A stretch of 7,597 bases of DNA from an uncultured Synergistia bacterium (GTDB lineage Bacteria > Eremiobacterota > SpSt-956 > JAKJGF01). The DNA lies in NCBI GenBank assembly GCA_937888925.1, contig CALARM010000408.1, forward strand, positions 1-7,597, given 5' to 3'. The translations under genes and the position numbers were made by a program. The notes beneath the pieces were generated by a model, which was given only the letters and a program-made list of their open reading frames with translations, was not told where the DNA came from and did no database searches. Positions 6,399-7,597 of this stretch are shown one piece after another (position 1 is the first letter of the stretch; every line of letters begins with the position of its first letter).

Positions 6399-6477
6399 AT
6401 CGTGAATGGTGAAGAGTGAAGGGAGTATAAGTTCCCCTTCTTCATTGTGTCCACCTGATCATGGTTGTTTGAACGAA
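6398..6477. repeat. J4 left and centre: dispersed intergenic element, copy B
   Basis: It starts at the last base of the permease 1 stop with AATC, then three heptamers GTGAATG, GTGAAGA and GTGAAGG (6402-6422). The centre folds: GAAGGG (6418-6423) pairs with CCCTTC (6435-6440) around an 11-base loop. It then continues with the same TTCTTC-TTGTG and TCATGG blocks as copy A (2337-2424), one heptamer shorter. No T-tract follows the stem, so I do not call it a terminator. Confidence 0.8.
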
Positions 6478-6492
6478 ATTTATGAGAGTTAA

Positions 6493-6514
6493 TCTCGCGT
6501 CACGGGTTACGAGA
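6493..6514. repeat. J4 right arm: two inverted heptamers within a small stem, abutting the permease 2 start
   Basis: TCTCG (6493-6497) pairs with CGAGA (6510-6514). The interior holds GCGTCAC and GGGTTAC, which on the - strand are GTGACGC and GTAACCC, as in the J3 right arm. J3 and J4 both continue into an AT-rich GAATTT-containing leader and then the permease ATG, so the two right ends are probably homologous. The stem ends 7 bases before ATG 6522 and no clear Shine-Dalgarno is present. Confidence 0.65.
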
Positions 6515-6521
6515 ATTTAAA

Positions 6522-7597
6522 ATGTTTGAACGAATAAAACAGATATTAATAAAAGAATTTATACAGACCTTCAGAGAGCCGAAGTTAAGGGCTATGATAT
6601 TTATAACCCCTTTCTTGCAGTTATTTATCTTCGGTTATGCTGCTACAACCGATATAAAACATATTCCTCTTGCCGTCCTGGACAGAAGCAGAAGCTTTGA
6701 AAGCAGGAACCTTATAGAACAGTTTACACGATCAGGTTACTTTAACCTTGACTATTATTGCGACAGGGAAGAAGAACTCATAAGATTACTGGAAAAAAGC
6801 GATGTGAAAGCTACTCTTAACATACCACCCGATTTTGCATCTGAACTTCAGAGAACAGGAGGGGCGAAAATACAGATGCTTATAGATGGTACAGAATCCA
6901 CTACTTCCTATACGGTTCTTAACTATTCCACCCGTATCGTAACCAATTACAGCCGGCAATTAAAGCCTCTTCCCGACGGTATACCTTCTATAAAACTTGA
7001 AGACAGATTCTGGTATAATCCCCAGCTTGAAAGCAGTAATTTTTTTATTCCCGGTGTTATAGCAATGCTTATAACAATAACTGTTATCAATTTTACCGCT
7101 CTGGCAATAGTAAAGGAAAGGGAAATGGGTACAATAGAGCAACTCATGGTTACACCCATACGGCCTGTAGAACTTATAATAGGAAAGACTCTTCCTTTCG
7201 GTATCATAGGATTTGGTCAGGTTATTTTTATAACACTAGCAGGTTTACTCTGGTTTCAGGTTCCTCTTAAAGGCAGCATTCCCCTTCTGTGTATTGCAAC
7301 TGTTATTTATATAATAAATGCCCTGGGTATAGGTCTTTATATATCTACTGTATGTAAAACCCTTCAACAGGCTATGATGAGCGGTTTTTTCTATCTTTTC
7401 CCTGCCATATTGCTTTCAGGTTTTGTATTCCCCATAAAGAATATGCCCTACGCTTTTCAATTAATTACCTATATAAATCCTATGAGATATTTTATAAATA
7501 TATTGAGAGGAATATTTCTCAGGGGAAATGATATTTCTGTTCTTTATCCGGAATTAATTCCTATGGTATTCATTGCTATGTTTATATTTACTATGAG
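6522..7597 (+). CDS. ABC-2 type transporter permease 2 (YbhR/YbhS-like), 3' truncated by the window
   Basis: The frame is open from ATG 6522 to the window end (358 full codons). Compared with 368-377 residues for E. coli YbhR/YbhS, only about 10-20 residues should be missing. The layout parallels permease 1: KEFIQTFREPK (11-21), TM1 about 24-40, an extracytoplasmic domain about 42-172 with the IDGTEST motif (121-127), TM2 about 174-197, the signature KEREMGTIEQLMVTP (198-212), then membrane segments near 223-244, 254-277, 285-306 and 340-358, with LLSGFVFP (297-304). It is clearly homologous to permease 1 but diverged, consistent with a heterodimeric pore. ATG 6522 is chosen because it gives the full N-terminal motif; the preceding bases are repeat-derived and lack a good Shine-Dalgarno. 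Confidence 0.94.
   Translation, partial: MFERIKQILIKEFIQTFREPKLRAMIFITPFLQLFIFGYAATTDIKHIPLAVLDRSRSFESRNLIEQFTRSGYFNLDYYCDREEELIRLLEKSDVKATLNIPPDFASELQRTGGAKIQMLIDGTESTTSYTVLNYSTRIVTNYSRQLKPLPDGIPSIKLEDRFWYNPQLESSNFFIPGVIAMLITITVINFTALAIVKEREMGTIEQLMVTPIRPVELIIGKTLPFGIIGFGQVIFITLAGLLWFQVPLKGSIPLLCIATVIYIINALGIGLYISTVCKTLQQAMMSGFFYLFPAILLSGFVFPIKNMPYAFQLITYINPMRYFINILRGIFLRGNDISVLYPELIPMVFIAMFIFTM

Noticed and set aside
1..7597. Assigning a specific substrate such as a named antibiotic, or a secretion role such as type I protein export
   Set aside because: YbhFSR-type ABC-2 systems do not reveal their substrate by motif, and the ATPases and permeases are separate proteins unlike HlyB-type type I exporters.

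Overview
The window is one strand-consistent block of seven genes, all on the + strand. Together they encode a complete tripartite ABC-2 type export system of a Gram-negative (diderm) bacterium. The order is: periplasmic adaptor of the HlyD/YbhG type (5' end cut by the window), TolC-like outer-membrane channel, a REC-Hpt phosphorelay protein, two ABC ATPases, and two ABC-2 membrane permeases (the second cut by the 3' edge). The DNA is AT-rich, with heavy use of ATA (Ile) and AGA (Arg) codons. TGA and TAA both serve as stops, so the standard bacterial code applies. The lineage cannot be fixed from this sequence. Heptameric intergenic arrays like those seen here are known from cyanobacteria (STRR sequences), but they are not diagnostic.

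Layout: adaptor 1-896; repeat element J1 879-979; TolC-like channel 1007-2326; repeat element J2 about 2337-2439; REC-Hpt 2455-3219; ATPase 1 3219-4169 (overlaps the REC-Hpt stop in TAATG); ATPase 2 4179-5123 (same frame as ATPase 1, one TAA between them, TTG start); repeat element J3 5113-5253; permease 1 5268-6398; repeat element J4 6398-6514; permease 2 from 6522 past the end. No gene-free stretch exceeds 300 bases. The longest gaps (about 110-145 bases) are filled almost entirely by the repeats. I see no convincing sigma-70 promoter and no hairpin plus T-tract terminator inside the block, so it is probably one transcript.

How the genes work together: the two permeases form the inner-membrane pore and the two ATPases power it. 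The adaptor bridges the periplasm to the TolC-like channel. The set matches the E. coli YbhG-YbhF-YbhS-YbhR plan, with YbhF split into two proteins and a dedicated outer-membrane channel added. The substrate cannot be read from the sequence. The REC-Hpt protein has no DNA-binding domain and is translationally coupled to ATPase 1, which suggests that phosphorelay signalling is tied to the exporter.

The most unusual structure is the intergenic DNA. Every gap longer than 10 bases carries a variant of one design: 7-bp GTGANNN units on the + strand at the left, a centre, and GTGANNN-type units on the - strand at the right. The unit length makes the left arrays stop translation in all three frames, and two genes take their stop codon from the array.
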